Positions 1-12,500 of a stretch of 64,000 bases of DNA are shown piece by piece. The stretch is from contig JAMPIV010021232.1 of assembly GCA_024509875.1 (NCBI GenBank), positions 267,432-331,431 of the forward strand. The letters are read 5' to 3'. A program made the position numbers and the translations under genes. The DNA comes from Oreohelix idahoensis. Its lineage: Eukaryota; Mollusca; Gastropoda; Stylommatophora; Oreohelicidae. Below the pieces are notes generated by a model, which ran no database searches, had not been told where the DNA came from, and was given only the letters and a program-made list of their open reading frames with translations. Numbering within the stretch: the stretch's first letter is position 1; each line of letters begins with the position of its first letter.

Positions 1-420
1 GTTCAGCTTGAGGTTTTATTAAAGTGCACACATTTTTGCCTACAATGAACATTAACATTATGCTTTGCCTTGATTACTCAAGTTAGGCTTCATAATTATC
101 ATACAATAGTTGAAGATAACCTAGAAAAATAGCGATAAAACTGTGTGCAATGTACAAGTGATATTCAATTTATCACTGACTACCAAAGGAATGTTCTATA
201 CATCATGAGATTGAGGCTGATATATATTGAATTGAACGAGGCTAACAGAGAGAAAATAAAGATATAAGGTGAGCAGTACGAAGACCAGTGAGATATATTT
301 AGATAAGAGGAATGGGCATCATGCAAATGGTCATGAAAGAACTAGGAATTTTAAACGGAAAGGAGATCATCAGGGATAGAAAAGAATAGGAATGGATTGT
401 GTTTCATTTTTTTTTGGAGG
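1..420. other. Unassigned AT-rich sequence
   Basis: No exon, repeat or element recognised. It is presumably intron of the STAT gene, whose reading frame is already open at the first exon seen at 2612. It leads directly into the 36-bp minisatellite. Confidence 0.4.
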
Positions 421-956
421 TATACAATCATTGATCTCTGTGTTACTCTTTTGATGTACACAATCATTGATCTCTGTGTTACTCTTTTGATGTATACAAT
501 CATTGATCTCTGTGTTACTCTTTTGATGTACACAATCATTGATGTCTGTGTTACTCTTTTGATGTATACAGTCATTGATCTCTGTGTTACTCTTTTGATG
601 TACACAATCATTGATCTCTGTGTTACTCTTTTGATGTACACAATAAGTGATCTCTGTGTTACTCTTTTGATGTACACAATCATTGATCTCTGTGTTACTC
701 TTTTGATGTACATAATCATTGATCTCTGTGTTACTCTTTTGATGTACACAATCATTGATCTCTGTGTTACTCTTTTGATGTACACAATAAGTGATCTCTG
801 TGTTACTCTTTTGATGTACACAATCATTGATCTCTGTGTTACTCTTTTGATGTACATAATCATTGATCTCTGTGTTACTCTTTTGATGTACACAATCATT
901 GATCTCTGTGTTACTCTTTTGATGTATACAATCATTGATCTCTGTGTTACTCTTTT
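421..956. repeat. 36-bp minisatellite, about 15 copies
   Basis: Tandem units of exactly 36 bp run without indels. The unit contains CATTGATCTCTGTGTTACTC. Because 36 is divisible by 3 and the unit lacks stops in several frames, it creates repetitive open frames on both strands; these are not genes. Unit variants (AATAAGTGATC at about 644 and 788, ACATAATC at about 711 and 855) recur 144 bp apart, so units 6-9 and 10-13 form a four-unit higher-order repeat. Unlike the satellite at 41.8 kb it is free of indels. Confidence 0.95.
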
Positions 957-1554
957 GAGCCTGTCTATAATATTGGTCACATGTTACTTTATTTTCATAG
1001 TCAAACCATGCTTTGATTTCTTCTGTTGACATTTGTTATAAATGTGATGAAAATTGCTGTAATCCACTTGATATGGTCATGTGTCTGAAATATGCAGCTT
1101 TGTTTTTTTCTTTGACAGTTGATTCATTTTGTCATCATCATCTTTTGGCTCCACACCGAGAAAAGGTCTTCAACTAATCCACATCACAGCAACTAAATTC
1201 CACTCTCTCCATATTCCTCTCTGCTGCCACCACATTTATATAGCCCAGCAACCAGTCATTATGTTTCTTTAAGGTGTCTTTTACCTTCCCCCTCATTGAG
1301 CCCTTGAGGTGTGGATATATAGAATTGGTCACGTCTCATGGGAAGAGAAGAAAATAAAGTCATTCTAGAAAACCTAGTAAATTAATATTAGACAAACACA
1401 AAGGTATGTTTTCAGGCACTCGTAAGAAATAAAGAAGTAGAACACTAGACAACAGAAAAACAACAGACGTGAGTGGCTTACCCAGGGTTCGAACCCCGTA
1501 CCTTCCTTATGTATAGAAAACCTAGGAGTGAAAACGAGAATTGATGAAGGAGAT
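957..1554. other. Intronic sequence with an isolated tRNA B-box-like motif
   Basis: No coding sequence recognised. A perfect GGTTCGAACCC motif (B-box-like, palindromic) lies at 1486-1496. No clear A box sits at the right distance and no cloverleaf can be drawn, so at most this is a remnant of a tRNA-derived SINE. Confidence 0.35.
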
Positions 1555-1795
1555 CAAAATTAGACAGCTAAAATATTTTGGCCATATAAAAAGACATAGC
1601 ACCTTACTGAAGACCATAATATAAAGAAGAGTTGAAGGCAAACATTCAAGAGGAAGACAGTGCTATAATGTGGGAAGATAACATCAAGAGATGAACAGGA
1701 TAGAGTCTATCAGAGTGCACCATCAAGAGACAGAAGACGGAGATCCATTGCAGTCAACCTTCAGTGTGAAGATGGCAGATGATGATGATGATACC
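1555..1795 (+). pseudogene. LINE 3'-end fragment (family E), C-terminus of a reverse transcriptase ORF
   Basis: A broken frame reads RQLKYFGHIKRH, then a charged stretch and a WEDNIKRW-like motif. This is typical of the post-RT C-terminal tail of LINEs that end in a trinucleotide microsatellite. The fragment ends in (GAT)n near 1775-1790. It is 5'-truncated with no RT core. A related copy lies on the - strand at 16240-16445. The family assignment is inferred from motif style only. Confidence 0.6.
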
Positions 1796-1969
1796 CTCCC
1801 CTCAGTTCATCGTCACCTGAGATGTCCTCTGTTTCTGGTCTCTTCCATTCTGAGGTTATATTCCCCTGCTACTGGGTGATTGAGATTTCATTCTCACAAA
1901 TCATTCAAACCATCTTATTGTGAGAATGAATGCACCGCCGTTGTCTCTTGTTAGATTCATTATAAAGGT

Positions 1970-2480
1970 ATCCAGTGGAACAAAGAAAGAATAGAAGAAC
2001 TGCCCCCTCAACAAGTCGTAAGAGATGACCAAGGTCAGATTGTTTATTTGGGACCAAAGACGCAGCAAACGAGATGAATGCAGTTAGCGACCCATAGCTT
2101 GACAGCTTGCGTCAGGGTCAGCAAACCAGAGCTGACCAAGACCCTACTCCACCTCCAAGTGGTGGTTATGGAAACAGGCTGCATCACTGCAGTCTAGATG
2201 AGAGAGTAGGGATCGAAGAGGGAAGGCAAACCCGGTCCCAAAAAATGCCGTGCTGAAGTCGGTTGTGTCGGCCGAAAGGCGCAAATATCGCAGCTCCGCT
2301 GTAAACGGACACAACGCAAACAACGTCCGTTTCAGGACGAACGAGGAAGAAGATTGTTTATCTAGTTAGCAACCTCATCAATTAAAGCAAATTGCTACAG
2401 AAACAGCACAAGAGTTGCTTTTGTGCAGGCTTTCTGCATAGTTAGCATTTCAGTGGTGGCCCATTGCACCACATGGGGCA
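1970..2480 (+). repeat. Dispersed repeat R2, split by a later insertion
   Basis: The left part (about 1970-2047) and right part (about 2351-2480) match one repeat found at least seven more times here. Its hallmarks are a GAAAGAATAG..CTGCCCCCTCA head and a core of the type CCTCATCATGTAAAACAAATTGCTGCAGAAAC followed by a CAAGAG..GAATGCTTT..GCAGG segment. This copy is interrupted by 2048-2350. R2 has no coding capacity that I can see and is probably a SINE or MITE. Confidence 0.7.
2048..2350. mobile_element. 303-bp insertion in R2 flanked by an 11-bp target-site duplication
   Basis: AGATTGTTTAT occurs at 2037-2047 and again at 2351-2361. The intervening sequence is absent from other R2 copies. 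It is GC-richer than its surroundings and ends in GAGGAAGAAG. It reads as a LINE 5'-region or SINE-like retroposon, but I recognise no domain. Confidence 0.65.
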
Positions 2481-2611
2481 AAATAAGGGACTGTCATGCA
2501 GTCTTAAAGGAAAACTTTCCTCTATATAAGGAGGAAAAACAAACAAATGAACTCTACCTTAAACGTTTGAAATAAGTTTTGGTTGTATAAACATTTCTTC
2601 CTTTTCTACAG

Positions 2612-2692
2612 GCTGTCACAGAGGAGAAGTTCTGCATTTTATTTCAGTCTGAGTTCAATGTTGGTGGCAATGAGTTAGTCTTTCAAGTGTGG
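2612..2692 (+). CDS. STAT: STAT exon (DNA-binding domain, first exon in window)
   Basis: It follows a pyrimidine-rich tract ending TTCTACAG and ends before GTATGT. The 27 codons start in phase 0, [11 protein letters not shown], and include [14 protein letters not shown], matching the STAT5-type VTEEKF..NELVFQV segment. Both borders are phase 0. The preceding exon was not found in 1-2611. Confidence 0.92.
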
Positions 2693-3435
2693 GTATGTAT
2701 TCTTTTTTTCATATTGCTTTTTTTTTTTTTTTTATGTGTTGACCATATTTAGATCCACCCTGTGCAAATCAGTGCAGTTCACACTAAGTTTATCACCACT
2801 TTTGTTTGCTCCATCTCTGTGGTTTAATGTCTTCTTTGTTCCATCTCTCTTTCCTCCTTTTCCCAAAGTGTTCAGTCTCAGGACCACATGTGTTGCATCA
2901 GACCACAGTTTGAGCTGCTGACCTCTATTATATCATTTTCTATTTAAGCTATGGATCCAAAGTTGACCTAATTATGCCTCAGGGTCTGCCATTTTCCCCG
3001 TTGCCCTCTAAAGTTCATTTTATTGCTTTGTAGGCTGGATACCTTGGTATAAACCTGAGTGTGTGTATAAATATATATGGGAGCCGCGCTAGTGTAGTGG
3101 TTACCACACTGCGCTGGCGATCGGGTGATCCAGGTTCACGTTGGCAAGATATTTGGAGGAGTGTCTTCGACCGGGACTTGGACTGGATTAATTTGAGTCC
3201 TGGCGAAGGCATTTGAAGGAGTGCCTTCGACCGGGGACTGGAGTAGCCTGAGCGGCTCCTGAGCACAAACCCTCTGTGGATGGGAAGGAGCGGAGATGGC
3301 ATGGACTTCTGGCTCCTGACCTGGTGGGAAGGAAAGCCCACAGGCTCCCCAGCTTCGCAATGCCATTGGGCCGAAGGGCTGAAGCCCAAGTGCCGCTGGA
3401 TAGGGAAAAAAAACAAAAAATATATAGATATATAG

Positions 3436-3521
<86 letters not shown>

Positions 3522-6500
3522 AACCACCTTCTCTAGAGTCCAGTTCATTGCTTTATAGGCTTGTATACCTTAGTATAATCCTGAGTGTACACTTTTGTCC
3601 ACATAAAATTATTCAGTAATTCAGGGAAGTAGTTTCAATTATTTTCTATTATTTTCACTTCATCATACGATCTTTCCCATTTCAAACATAGCTATTAGGA
3701 ATGTTGGGAGCCGTGGTAGCGCAGTAGTTAGTGCACTGGCTTCCTAGCTCTGTGGTCCATGGTTCGATCCCCAGTTGAGGTGGGATTTTTTAGACCCAGC
3801 CTCATGAACTGGGTACCAGAGTAACTCTGGGAAGGTTAAGGTAGCTGGCGTGATGCTGACCACATTCCCCCAAGTGTGCCAGTGGTTAAGAAAATATGGG
3901 CCTAACACAATATTCCCAATAGGCCTCAGTGGGCGTGTAACGGGATCCTTTACTTTATTTTTTTATTAGGAATTTTCATATATTATTTAACATTTCTTTT
4001 TCTTTGTTTCTCCATACTTTTTTGATACCATTGTGCATGGAGGCATATCTGGAGTCATTCTTATATGACCACGAGCTAAGCACAATGGTATAGTTTCCAG
4101 ATGTGGAAGTGAACCTCTGTCTATGAGGCTAATTACACCCTCAATGACTCTTGAAATAATGCACACATTTCCAGGGATTCCCTCTATGGTGAAACAAGTT
4201 GAGAACCCAGCATTCCACACTAAGCTCGGAGGAGTCACTTGAGCCCCAGATGTAACTCTGGCTTTTACCTGGTTGGCTGCATGCAGGAGTATCTCACTAT
4301 GGACCCCATGATAGGCAGAGGGAGCTGAGAAGTGGCTTTGTGTAAGGCATGACAATTCCTTGGGAGAGCCCAGAACCAGAGCACAGTATTTTATCTCTGC
4401 ATATTTAGAGAGCCCCCCCTTTGATGGTGGGGAATGCACAATTTGCCTCACGCTTTGTCCTCCTAGCTTGAGACCAGATGTGATGATCCTTTAAATGCAA
4501 GCCAAGCTGAAAAAACTGGAGCTCATGACTTCAACTCAACATGTTTTGGAATATCAGAAAAGCCACAGGAAAAGCCTAGACCTACAGTGTAGATAATACC
4601 AAGGGGTCTTCAACTTGGTAATGGCTGCAAAAGAGCGAGAAGCTCAGCAGCCCAGTTAAAACAAATTGAAAGCTTTCTTTTATAGATTTATGTATTTTTG
4701 TGATATTATGATTATTTTATTATTCTGCTTCCCAGAGCCAAAAATAGCTAGATTTGCTCTATGTTTTAAAGTCCTGTATAACTGATTATATTTTGTGTGT
4801 TCTTAGGACAAGTAGTACTCCATTCTCAGAGGCCTATATGACTTGTATTACTGTATGTCCCTGAGACTAGGACTAGTAGTACTCCATTCTCAGAGGTCTA
4901 TATGACTTGTATTACTGTATGTCCCTGAGACTAGGACTAGTAGTACTCCATTCTCAGAGGTCTATATGACTTGTATTACTGTATGTCCCTGAGACTAGGC
5001 CAAGTAGTACTCCATTCTCAGAGGTCTATATGACTTGTATTACTGTATCTCCCTGAGACTAGGACTAGTAGTACTCCATTCTCAGAGGTCTATATGACTT
5101 GTATTACTGTATGTCCCTGAGACTAGGACTAGTAGTACTCCATTCTCAGAGGTCTATATGACTTGTATTACTGTATCTCCCTGAGACTAGGACTAGTAGT
5201 ACTCTGTTTGTCTCAGAGCCATGCAGGACTGATTTTATCCATTTCCGATGGTCACATAATACTTGCTGTACTCCATGTAATAGTATTCCACATCTCTGGA
5301 CTATGCATGGAGACAGATCTGGGGTCATCCTTATATGACCACCAGCTATGCACAATGCTATAATATACATATGTGAAAGTGAACCTCTGTCTGTGAGGTT
5401 AATTATACCCTCATTGACTCTTGAAATCATCCATACGCTTCCAGTGATTCCCCCAGTGGTGAAACTTGTTGAGAACCCATCACTGCACACTAAGCAAGGA
5501 TAAGTCACTTGAGCCCCAGACGTAACTCTTTGGCTTTGATCTGGCTACTGCATGCAGGATGATCTCACTGTGGACCCAGTGATAGGCAGGGAAAGCTGAG
5601 AAGTGGCTCCGTGTATGACGTGACAATTCCTTGGGAGAACCCAGAACCAGAGCACAGTATTTTAGCTCTGCATATTTGGAGAGCCCTCTTGGATGGTGGG
5701 GAATGCTCAGTATGCCACACGCTTCTTCCTCCTAGCTTGAGACCAGATGTGATGACCCTTTAAATGCCAGCCAAGCTGGAAAAACTGCTTCTCATGACTT
5801 CAACTCAACACGTTTCAGAATGGCAGAAAAGCCACAGGAAAAGTCTGGATCTACAGTGTGGAGTCTTCAGTTTGGCTGCAACAGAGCGAGAAGCTCAGCA
5901 GCTCTATTTAAACAGCATCAACAACATCTCTAGACTAGTACACAATGTCAGCAGTTGAGTCTGAAAAGACTGAGAGATTATTAGAATAAATCAAGGAAAT
6001 TATAACAAGACTGTATTTAATGAAACACCCCTAAAAGAATAGAATCATACACATATCTTGGTAGCAATGTAGACAAAGTTGGAGGAACAGATAGTGATAT
6101 GAAAATAAGAATACAGAAGGCTAGCGCAGCTTTCATTACATTGACCAATATATGGAAATAAAAAGAAATCAAGCCCAACACAAAAATATGAATCTTTTAC
6201 ATATGTCAAGTCTGTCTGATTGCATGGCTGTGAAACATGGAGAATAACAAAAACAGCAACCAAGAAGTTACAGACTTTCATAAATCGGTGCTTGTATAGA
6301 ACAGGATTGAAATGGTATGACAGGACCACCAGTGTGGAGTTTATGATATGAACCAGACAAGTGCCAGTGGAACAAGAGTTGAGAAGAAGAAACTGGCTAC
6401 GGATAGGACACACATTGGGGAAACCTGTTGTAACATTACAAGGCAATCCTTGTTCTGGAATCTCCAGGGTGAAAGAGGTAGAGGGAGGCCAAAGAAGACA

Positions 6501-9500
6501 TGGAGAAGAGTGCTGGAGACATACATGAAGGAGATGGGGAGGACATGGAAAGGTCATGAGCTGATGGCATGAGCCAGGGTTTGGAATGAATTTGTTGAAA
6601 GTGTGCTCCTTGGAAAGCTGATGGGTAATGCACGAAAGAAGCACACCTTATCTAAGAGCCATCTAAGACTAATGGTCTTTCTTTGCTTTGCTTGGCCAGT
6701 AGCTCTATTCTCATGCCTCCTGGCTCCACGGGGCAATTGAGAAGGACCCCCAGTAGTAGGGGTTGGGCCCATTTGAGGCAGAGGGCCCGGCACTGCGCCT
6801 GCCTGGGTGTCCGTCACAGGGCGAGTGCCATAACGTTTTGCAGATGTAGGCATACTTCCATAGCATGTGTGCGTGGCATCCTGATTGCTGTGGTGTGCCT
6901 CTTGGCTGGTTGCCTCCGTCTTCAGCACCTTGACTTGCTAGGGCAGACTGTGGTCTTGCTCGAGTGTAGGAGGGCCTGGCCAGTCTTGGTTTTTCGGTCG
7001 CTGATGGCTGTACTTGAGCCCCATCTCCACGTTAAGGAGCTGGCCTTGATAGGGTAAGACTAATGGTTATCCACATCTCAGAGATTACACTTTATCTCTC
7101 AGAGCCATACAGGACTGTAGTTATCCACATCTCAGAGATTACACTTTATCTCTCAGAGCCATACAGGACTGTAGTTATCCACATCTCAGAGATTGCACTT
7201 TATCTCTCAGAGCCATACAGGACTGTAGTTATCCACATCTCAGAGATTACACTTTATCTCTCAGAGCCATACAGGACTGTAGTTATCCACATCTCAGAGA
7301 TTACACTTTATCTCTCAGAGCCATACAGGACTGTAGTTATCCACATCTCAGAGATTGCACTTTATCTCTCAGAGCCATACAGGACTGTAGTTATCCACAT
7401 CTGAGATTACACTTTATCTCTCAGAGCCATACAGGACTGTAGTTATCCACATCTCAGAGATTACACTTTATCTCTCAGAGCCATACATGACTGTAGTTAT
7501 CCACATCTCAGAGATTGCACTTTATCTCTCAGAGCCATGCAGGATTGCAGTTATCCACATCTCAGAGATTGCATTTCAGAGCCACAAAGGACTGTGGGAT
7601 GAATGTTGCTTTGTTTCTTGACATTTTATACTGAAGGCTTTAGTAGGAACATGTTTTTTCTCTTGTAAGGAAGGTAATGTTCTCATTTTGAATTTTGTAT
7701 TAACTGATGAAGCTTAATGACAGAATGCATTTAATGTTAGTCTTCTTTTTCTTCTTCTTCTTCCACTTTTCAACTCCCAAAGCAGCATGTGACATCAACA
7801 GACTTATGCCAAGTCTTCCTGTCCCATGCCGTCAGATCAATGTCTTTCTGTGTCTTCTTCATCCCCTTCATGCCTGTCTCCAGTTTTCTTTTCCATGTGG
7901 TCTTTGGTCTTCCTCTACCTCTCTTTCCCTGGGGATCCCAGAGCAAGGATTGTCTTGTAATGCTATCAGCAGGTTTTCTCAATGTGTGTCCTATCCATCT
8001 CCAGCATATTCTTCTCATTTCTTGTTCCACCGGGGCTTATCTAGTTCTTGTCATGAGTTCCACTTTGGTGATCTTGTCATATTGTTAAGTGGGTTCTTTC
8101 ATTAGATGTCAACATTTCAAAGGATATAGGCGGTTATTCAACATTTGAGAGTAGTGGGTGTCATCGGCTTTCTTCCTTCCGAACCCCATCGATCTATTAT
8201 GAATATTCATGGTTATCAACAAGCCATCGTGCTTAACTCTTTCAGTCCCAAGCAAAAAAGTGGGTTTGGCCCAAGCAAAAATGGCCACCCCAGTGCGTTT
8301 TTATTGTTGTTGTTTGGAAATAATTTTTTTAAATGTTCATATGCATAAATAACGTTGTTGTTGTATATGAAACTGAAGGTAATTGGATGTACTTTACTCT
8401 TGTGCTACAAGTATAAAAGCTTTCAATGAAAAATGATTAGTTATTCAAGGTAAAATGGAGGATATGCGCTTAAAAAAAATGATTAGTTATTCAAGGTAAA
8501 ATGGAAGATATGCGCTTAAAAAAATCGCTTTAAAAATCTAAAATAAATATCTCAAAACAGAAACACGTTCACTCTTAAACACGTGCGGTATTTAAAAGAA
8601 TGTACTTGCAGTCGGAAATGACTTTGTGGGTAGTTATAATTAGAAACAGTCTCAAACAGAGGCACATATACTAAAGGCTTTTTAAAGTCGATTGGGCCAA
8701 GCGCGTCTAACCCCTGAGCCTTTATAAAGTCGATTGGGACTTAAAGAGTTAATAAAATATGAATGAATGAAGAGGCTCAACAGGTTAGCCAACTTCGAGG
8801 GTCATCAACGGAGCAAACTCCTTCCTTTACAGAGTCCATACAGAACATGTTTATTTACGGTACAATTCATATTATAGTTCATGGCATAATAAATATTCAT
8901 CATATATAGATTCATCTCTAAGTAGTGCAGTCCAGTCCAATTATATAGATCAATTATTATCGTCGTCAAAACATGGTAGGCTATATATATACGCGTTGCT
9001 GCAGTGCAGTCAACCGATAGTGAGACCCACCAGTTTACGAACTTGGATCATCAAGAATAATCAATTACTTCCATAAATCTGGACTTTCAATAAACAATTG
9101 TTGTCCATAACCATTAGTGGTTCATTATTATCTTCGACCCTCTGGCCAAAATCTCAAAGATATACTTCTGCACTATAACACTATCACTGGGAGTAAAGCA
9201 AGATACATCCAATTCGCTCGGAGTTTAATAATCAAAAGGGTAAAAGTAGAACGTAGTCAAGTGGCACTATACCAAACCACGCCATGTCATAAGATTACTG
9301 TACAATTCATTCGCGTTCAATAAAATACCGTGAAGCATGAAAAACATATATTTATAGCATCTCAAGCATCTAATGCGTAACATTAAAAGTGCTCACAACT
9401 ATAGCAGACGACATCGTTAAACGTGTCGTAACACATACCACTTCTTTTCATGAAAGTCTGTCATTTGTGATTGTTTTTGTTGTTCTCCATGTATCAGAGC

Positions 9501-12500
9501 CATACAATAGGACTGACTTGACATTTGAAATGAAAATTCTAATTTTTGTGTTGGTCCTGATTTCTTTTTATCTCCATATATTGCCCCCAGTGCAATGAAA
9601 GCTTCCCTAGCCTTTTGTGTTCTAGTTTCGATGTCAGTGTCTGTCCCTCCAACTGTGTCTATATTGCTGCCTAGGTATATATATATATGTTTCTACATCT
9701 TGTGGTGTTTTGTCCAGTACAATCTTGTTATCGTTTCCTGCATTTATTCTCATTACCTTTGTCTTCTCCCTGTGTATTTTCATACCTAATAGCTGTGACC
9801 TCTCATCAAGTATTTTAATTTTGCCTTGCATCTGAATACGGTATGGGACAGAGCTGCCAAGGCATCGGTGAAATATAACATATTTTTGTTAGTGACAAAG
9901 CAGAATCATCTAGAAATTAATTGCTCCTCATCTTACAGACGCTGTCACTGCCTGTTGTGGTGACTGTACATGGCAACCAGGAGTGCAATGCTACTGCTAC
10001 TGTTCTGTGGGACAATGCCTTCGCTGAGCCAGTAAGTCTTGTGACAGAAAGTGTGAAAGAGGATAAGTGACGAGATGAGAAGAAAGGAGTGAATTAAAAC
10101 AGAATCAATTAAGCAAAGTTAATTATTGGGGTTGGGGGTGATGGATTGAAAGATGCTGTTTTACTTGTATGGTGTTTGGATGGAGTTGGGGGGTGGGGAT
10201 GGGGTGGTATGGGTGGGTTTGGGTTTTGGGGGTTTGAGGACTTATTTTGTTTGGGATGCTTGGATTTGTATTTGGGGAGATTAGGGGGTTTATAGATTGT
10301 GTTGTTGGTATGGGGGGGTAGGAGGAGGGGGGGGGATTTTGGTGAGGAGGAGGGTGATGAAAGGTGTGGGGTGCGGGGGTGTTGGGTATGAGTAAGGGTG
10401 GGGGGGGGGGGAATGCGGGGGGTTTGGTTGATTTGGGGGGATCTGAGTTTTTTGAAAGAGGATTATATGGGGGCAGGGGATATTAGGGTTTTGTTAGGGG
10501 TGTATTTTTGGTTTAATGATGGTCAGGGTGGGTGGAGGGGGGGGGAGTTATTAATGCTGGGGGAAGGGGTGGAGAAAAGGGTGGGTGAGGTTGAGGAATT
10601 GTGTGATTGGGGGAGTTTTGTTTGTGGTTGTTGGTTTGCGTGGAGAGGGTGGGGATAGGACAGTTGAGAGGGTATGTGATTGGGTGTATTTTTTGAGGGG
10701 GTGGGGAGTAGAGGAGGTATGGGAAGAGCTTTTGGGGGGGTTGGTTTGGGTGTTGGGTTGTTTGGATTGGGGGATTATTTGGGGGAGGGGGTAGGTGCAC
10801 AGAGGGACAGGTTGGGTTTGGGGGGTGGGTTTGTTTTTGTTTTGTCTGTTTTAAGGGGAGGAAGTGGTGGAGGTATTGGAATGGGGGGGGTTAGGGAGGT
10901 TGGTTTTTGGGTGGATATGGGTTTTTAGGGGGGGGGGGGGGGGGGGGTGAGGGGGGGGGAGGGGGGGGGTGGGGGGAGTGGGGGGGGAAAATGTGTTTTT
11001 TGGGTTTGGTGGTATTTGGGGTGGGGGGGGTATTATTAAATGATTTGACATTGTGTTTATAAATTTTTTGTGTATATTTTTATGGGTAGTTTGGGATTTT
11101 GGGTTTGCCTTTAGAGGTGGGTTTTTGAAGGGGGGGTGGTGGGGTAATTTGGGGGGTGGAGGGGGGGGATGTATTTTTGGGTTTTGTGGATTTGGGGGTT
11201 TTATATGGGTATTGGGGGGGTGGCATTATTTTGGGGGGGGGGGGGGGGATGGGGTGGGGGAATATAATGGGTTTAGGGGGGGGTTGGGGGGTGGGTGGGG
11301 GGTGGGTTGTGGATGTTTTGGTGTGTAGGTGGGGGGGGTATGGTGGGGTTTGGGGAGTTAGATGGGTTGGTTTGGGGGGGTTTGGGGGACTGAAAGTTTG
11401 TGGGGTATGGGTTTAAGTGATGGGTTGTGTTTGGGTTGTCGGGTTTATGGTTGTTTAATGATTTTTGTTTTTGTGTAGATTTGTTTTTTTTGGGTTTATG
11501 GTCCTTGGGGGGTTTTTGTTGGGGGGTTTTTGGGTTTTTTTTTATTTTTTTTTTTTTTTTTTTTTATATTTTTTTTTTTTTAGTGTTTTTTTTTTTTTTT
11601 TATTTTATATAATTTTGTGGGTTGGTGGAGAATTTGTGTATGGGTTCGAGATTGTGGGGGAGTTGGTGTAGTTTAGATTCTTACTAGGTGGGTTGGTAAA
11701 GAAGGGGGGGTGGGGGACTTTTTTTTGGGGTGTGAATGGAATGTGATTATTGAATATTTTGGGTTCTAAGACGTATTTCAAGATGGGAGGGTGGGTTTTA
11801 TTGTGACGTGGTTATGGAGCAGTATGGGAGAAGAATGATGTGAATTTTTGTTGTGTGTAGGGGAGGGAACGTGTATAGGAGTTTATGCTGACATGTGTTT
11901 AGACCAGTAATTGGGGGTCTAGTTTTTGGTCGTTGGGGGTTGTACCCAATGAACCAGGATTTTTGGAGGTTAATGGGGGGAAGGGTTAAGACGGTGAGGA
12001 GGTGAGTGAGGGAGTTTGTAGGGCTGGGTTGAGTTTTTGACATAGGGGAATTTTAAAATAGGTTGTTAGGGGGATTTCTGGGATCTTTGCCATATGGGGG
12101 AGTGGGAGTTAAAAGGTGAGGGATTCAGGGAGGCTGGGATATGAAAATCCCCTTGATGGGAGGGTTACGATCATGTAGTTGGGACTAGCCCGCCCCTCTC
12201 TTTAATGGGGGGACCTGGGATAAATATAGGGGTGAGTTATGTGAGGTATGTTCTGGTGAAATGGGAAACATGTATTGAATTTCATAGGGATGTTGAGTAA
12301 TGGGCTCTGTTTAGGGTTGGATAAGTTGAGTGGGTATGTTAAAGCCTGGCGTATAATATTTGATGAATTGGGGTATGTTGTAGTAGCGCTTATTATGCTA
12401 GGTCTAATGACCTCTGTCCCCCCCAGATAGAGTTTGTATTTGGTAGGAGGGGGATGGTGGAGGTGGTGGAGTTGTTTGTGGTAGTACTTATCGTGACGTG

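Larger units (their letters stand above)
3004..3590. repeat. ~65-bp direct duplication flanking a SINE and microsatellite
   Basis: About 3005-3070 and 3529-3590 are diverged copies of one sequence (TTCATTTTATTGCTTTGTAG versus TTCATTGCTTTATAGGCTTG, then TATACCTT..GTATAA..CCTGAGTGT). Between them lie a tRNA-like SINE and AT/AG microsatellites. The duplication is longer than a normal target-site duplication. Confidence 0.75.

Noticed and set aside
351..1032. Three ~200-codon repetitive ORFs on both strands
   Set aside because: They are the 36-bp minisatellite read in frames without stops; the unit length is a multiple of 3, so openness is automatic.
1486..1496. tRNA gene suggested by a perfect B box
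   Set aside because: No A box at a suitable distance and no foldable acceptor or anticodon arms; likely a SINE remnant or chance palindrome.
3015..3548. 177-codon ORF with Ser-Leu and Ile-Tyr repeats
   Set aside because: Translation of the (AG)n/(AT)n microsatellite and the adjoining SINE.
6683..7057. 124-codon ORF pair (both strands) in the GC-rich block
   Set aside because: Both lie inside a retroposon-like insertion with a target-site duplication; openness on both strands reflects GC content, and no domain is visible.
7063..7404. 113-codon repeat protein
   Set aside because: It is the 54-bp minisatellite in one frame and breaks as soon as a unit has an indel; no start context or splice evidence.
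8853..9310. Possible solo LTR between two TACAATTCAT motifs
   Set aside because: The motif is short, the ends are not TG/CA, and no target-site duplication was found.
10398..11671. Glycine/tryptophan-rich ORFs in the first G/T tract
   Set aside because: Same composition artefact as at 51-54 kb.
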